Below, piece after piece: positions 63,828 through 64,000 of a DNA stretch of 64,000 nt. The notes under the pieces were generated by a model. That model searched no databases, was not told where the DNA came from, and saw nothing but the letters and a program-made list of their open reading frames with translations. A program made the translations under genes and the position numbers. How positions within the stretch are numbered: the first letter of the stretch is position 1; the number at the start of each line of letters is the position of its first letter. The stretch comes from an uncultured Flavobacteriaceae bacterium (lineage in GTDB: Bacteria; Bacteroidota; Bacteroidia; Flavobacteriales; Flavobacteriaceae): contig CANLRK010000001.1 of the NCBI GenBank assembly GCA_947493535.1, forward strand, positions 186,001 to 250,000. The letters are read 5' to 3'.

Positions 63828-64000
63828 CTATTTTAACAATATCTTTTTAAAATCTATTTTTAATAAAAAGCCGCGTAAAAATATCCACACCATAAATGAG
63901 AGCCAAACACCATAAAGTTTAAGGTTAAAATAATCTGTTACTATCATTACAGGAATAAAACCTAAAAAAGTAGCTATTAATAACACATTTCTGAGTTTTT
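63828..64000 (-). CDS. Probable MATE family efflux transporter (C-terminal end, partial)
   Basis: The frame is open from the right edge to TAG at 63828-63830 and encodes the last 57 residues: a hydrophobic helix NVLLIATFLGFIPVMIV, then YGVWLSFMVWIFLRG and a short basic tail. The spacing and the G-x-W-x-S-F helix fit the final helices of MATE (NorM/DinF) drug/sodium antiporters. The call is tentative because most of the gene is missing. It converges on the DUF456 gene with no gap between stop codons. Confidence 0.55.
   Translation of the reverse strand, partial: KLRNVLLIATFLGFIPVMIVTDYFNLKLYGVWLSFMVWIFLRGFLLKIDFKKILLK

Overview
The window is chromosomal DNA from a low-GC marine-type member of the Bacteroidota, most likely family Flavobacteriaceae. 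The signs are gliding-motility genes gldD and gldE, DUF4270 and DUF3109 proteins, the separate atpD-atpC pair, a eukaryote-like ribonucleotide reductase R2, few Shine-Dalgarno sequences, and repeated TAnnTTTG minus-7 promoter boxes. Genus is not assigned. I saw no tRNA, rRNA, CRISPR array, insertion sequence, prophage or integrase. No gene-free stretch exceeds 300 bases; the longest is the roughly 250 bases upstream of nrdB.

Layout. 1-2745: nrdB-nrdA (nrdA runs off the left edge). 2992-9339: DUF3109, MarC, a flavoprotein, an S41 protease with a dCMP deaminase, a HupE/UreJ-like protein and a YugP-type zinc protease. 8764-13737: minus-strand cluster mutY-ssb-gldE-orf118-pheS-gldD, in which gldD lacks any ATG/GTG/TTG ahead of its lipoprotein signal. 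13869-15958: HU, an unlisted 29-residue very basic protein, and RNase E/G. 16014-18916: two paralogous secreted proteins, RecX, and a small beta-barrel protein. 18916-24667: a biotin operon (bioF, a DUF2007 protein, bioD, bioA, a ketoacyl synthase, bioB). 24812-29285: OmpH/Skp, atpDC, glmS. 29292-31717: DUF4270 lipoprotein and a half-length glycogen-synthase-like protein, in one operon with glmS. 31880-36643: panC, panD, a flippase-like membrane protein, an esterase-like protein with TPR-like tail, and radA.

36750-39708 is a compact plus-strand sulfur operon: a metallo-beta-lactamase with two rhodanese domains, a single-domain rhodanese, a heavy-metal-associated protein, thioredoxin and a TPMT-type methyltransferase. 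A 14-bp perfect palindrome lies just upstream of a good minus-7 box. 39711-50909 holds a fatty-acid hydroxylase family protein, an aldo/keto reductase, an OmpA lipoprotein, exonuclease III, an 1137-residue outer-membrane protein, glyS and an M13 metallopeptidase. 51006-55266 holds two tandem TPR-histidine kinases with no response regulator beside them. 55325-59871 holds hemW, ruvC, a beta-barrel protein, and a flippase-like protein overlapping a family 2 glycosyltransferase.

The right end (60888-63827) is the most striking regulatory region: a BlaI-type repressor, an M56 (BlaR1-like) membrane protease fused to a TonB C-terminal-like domain, and a nearby lipoprotein carrying the same domain. 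The repressor promoter is covered by three dyads of one pattern (AACTAA-N4-TTAGTT, one with a single mismatch). A DUF456 protein is divergent, and the 3' end of a probable MATE transporter enters from the right edge.

All functional calls are by reading the sequence and recalling families; no database search was run.
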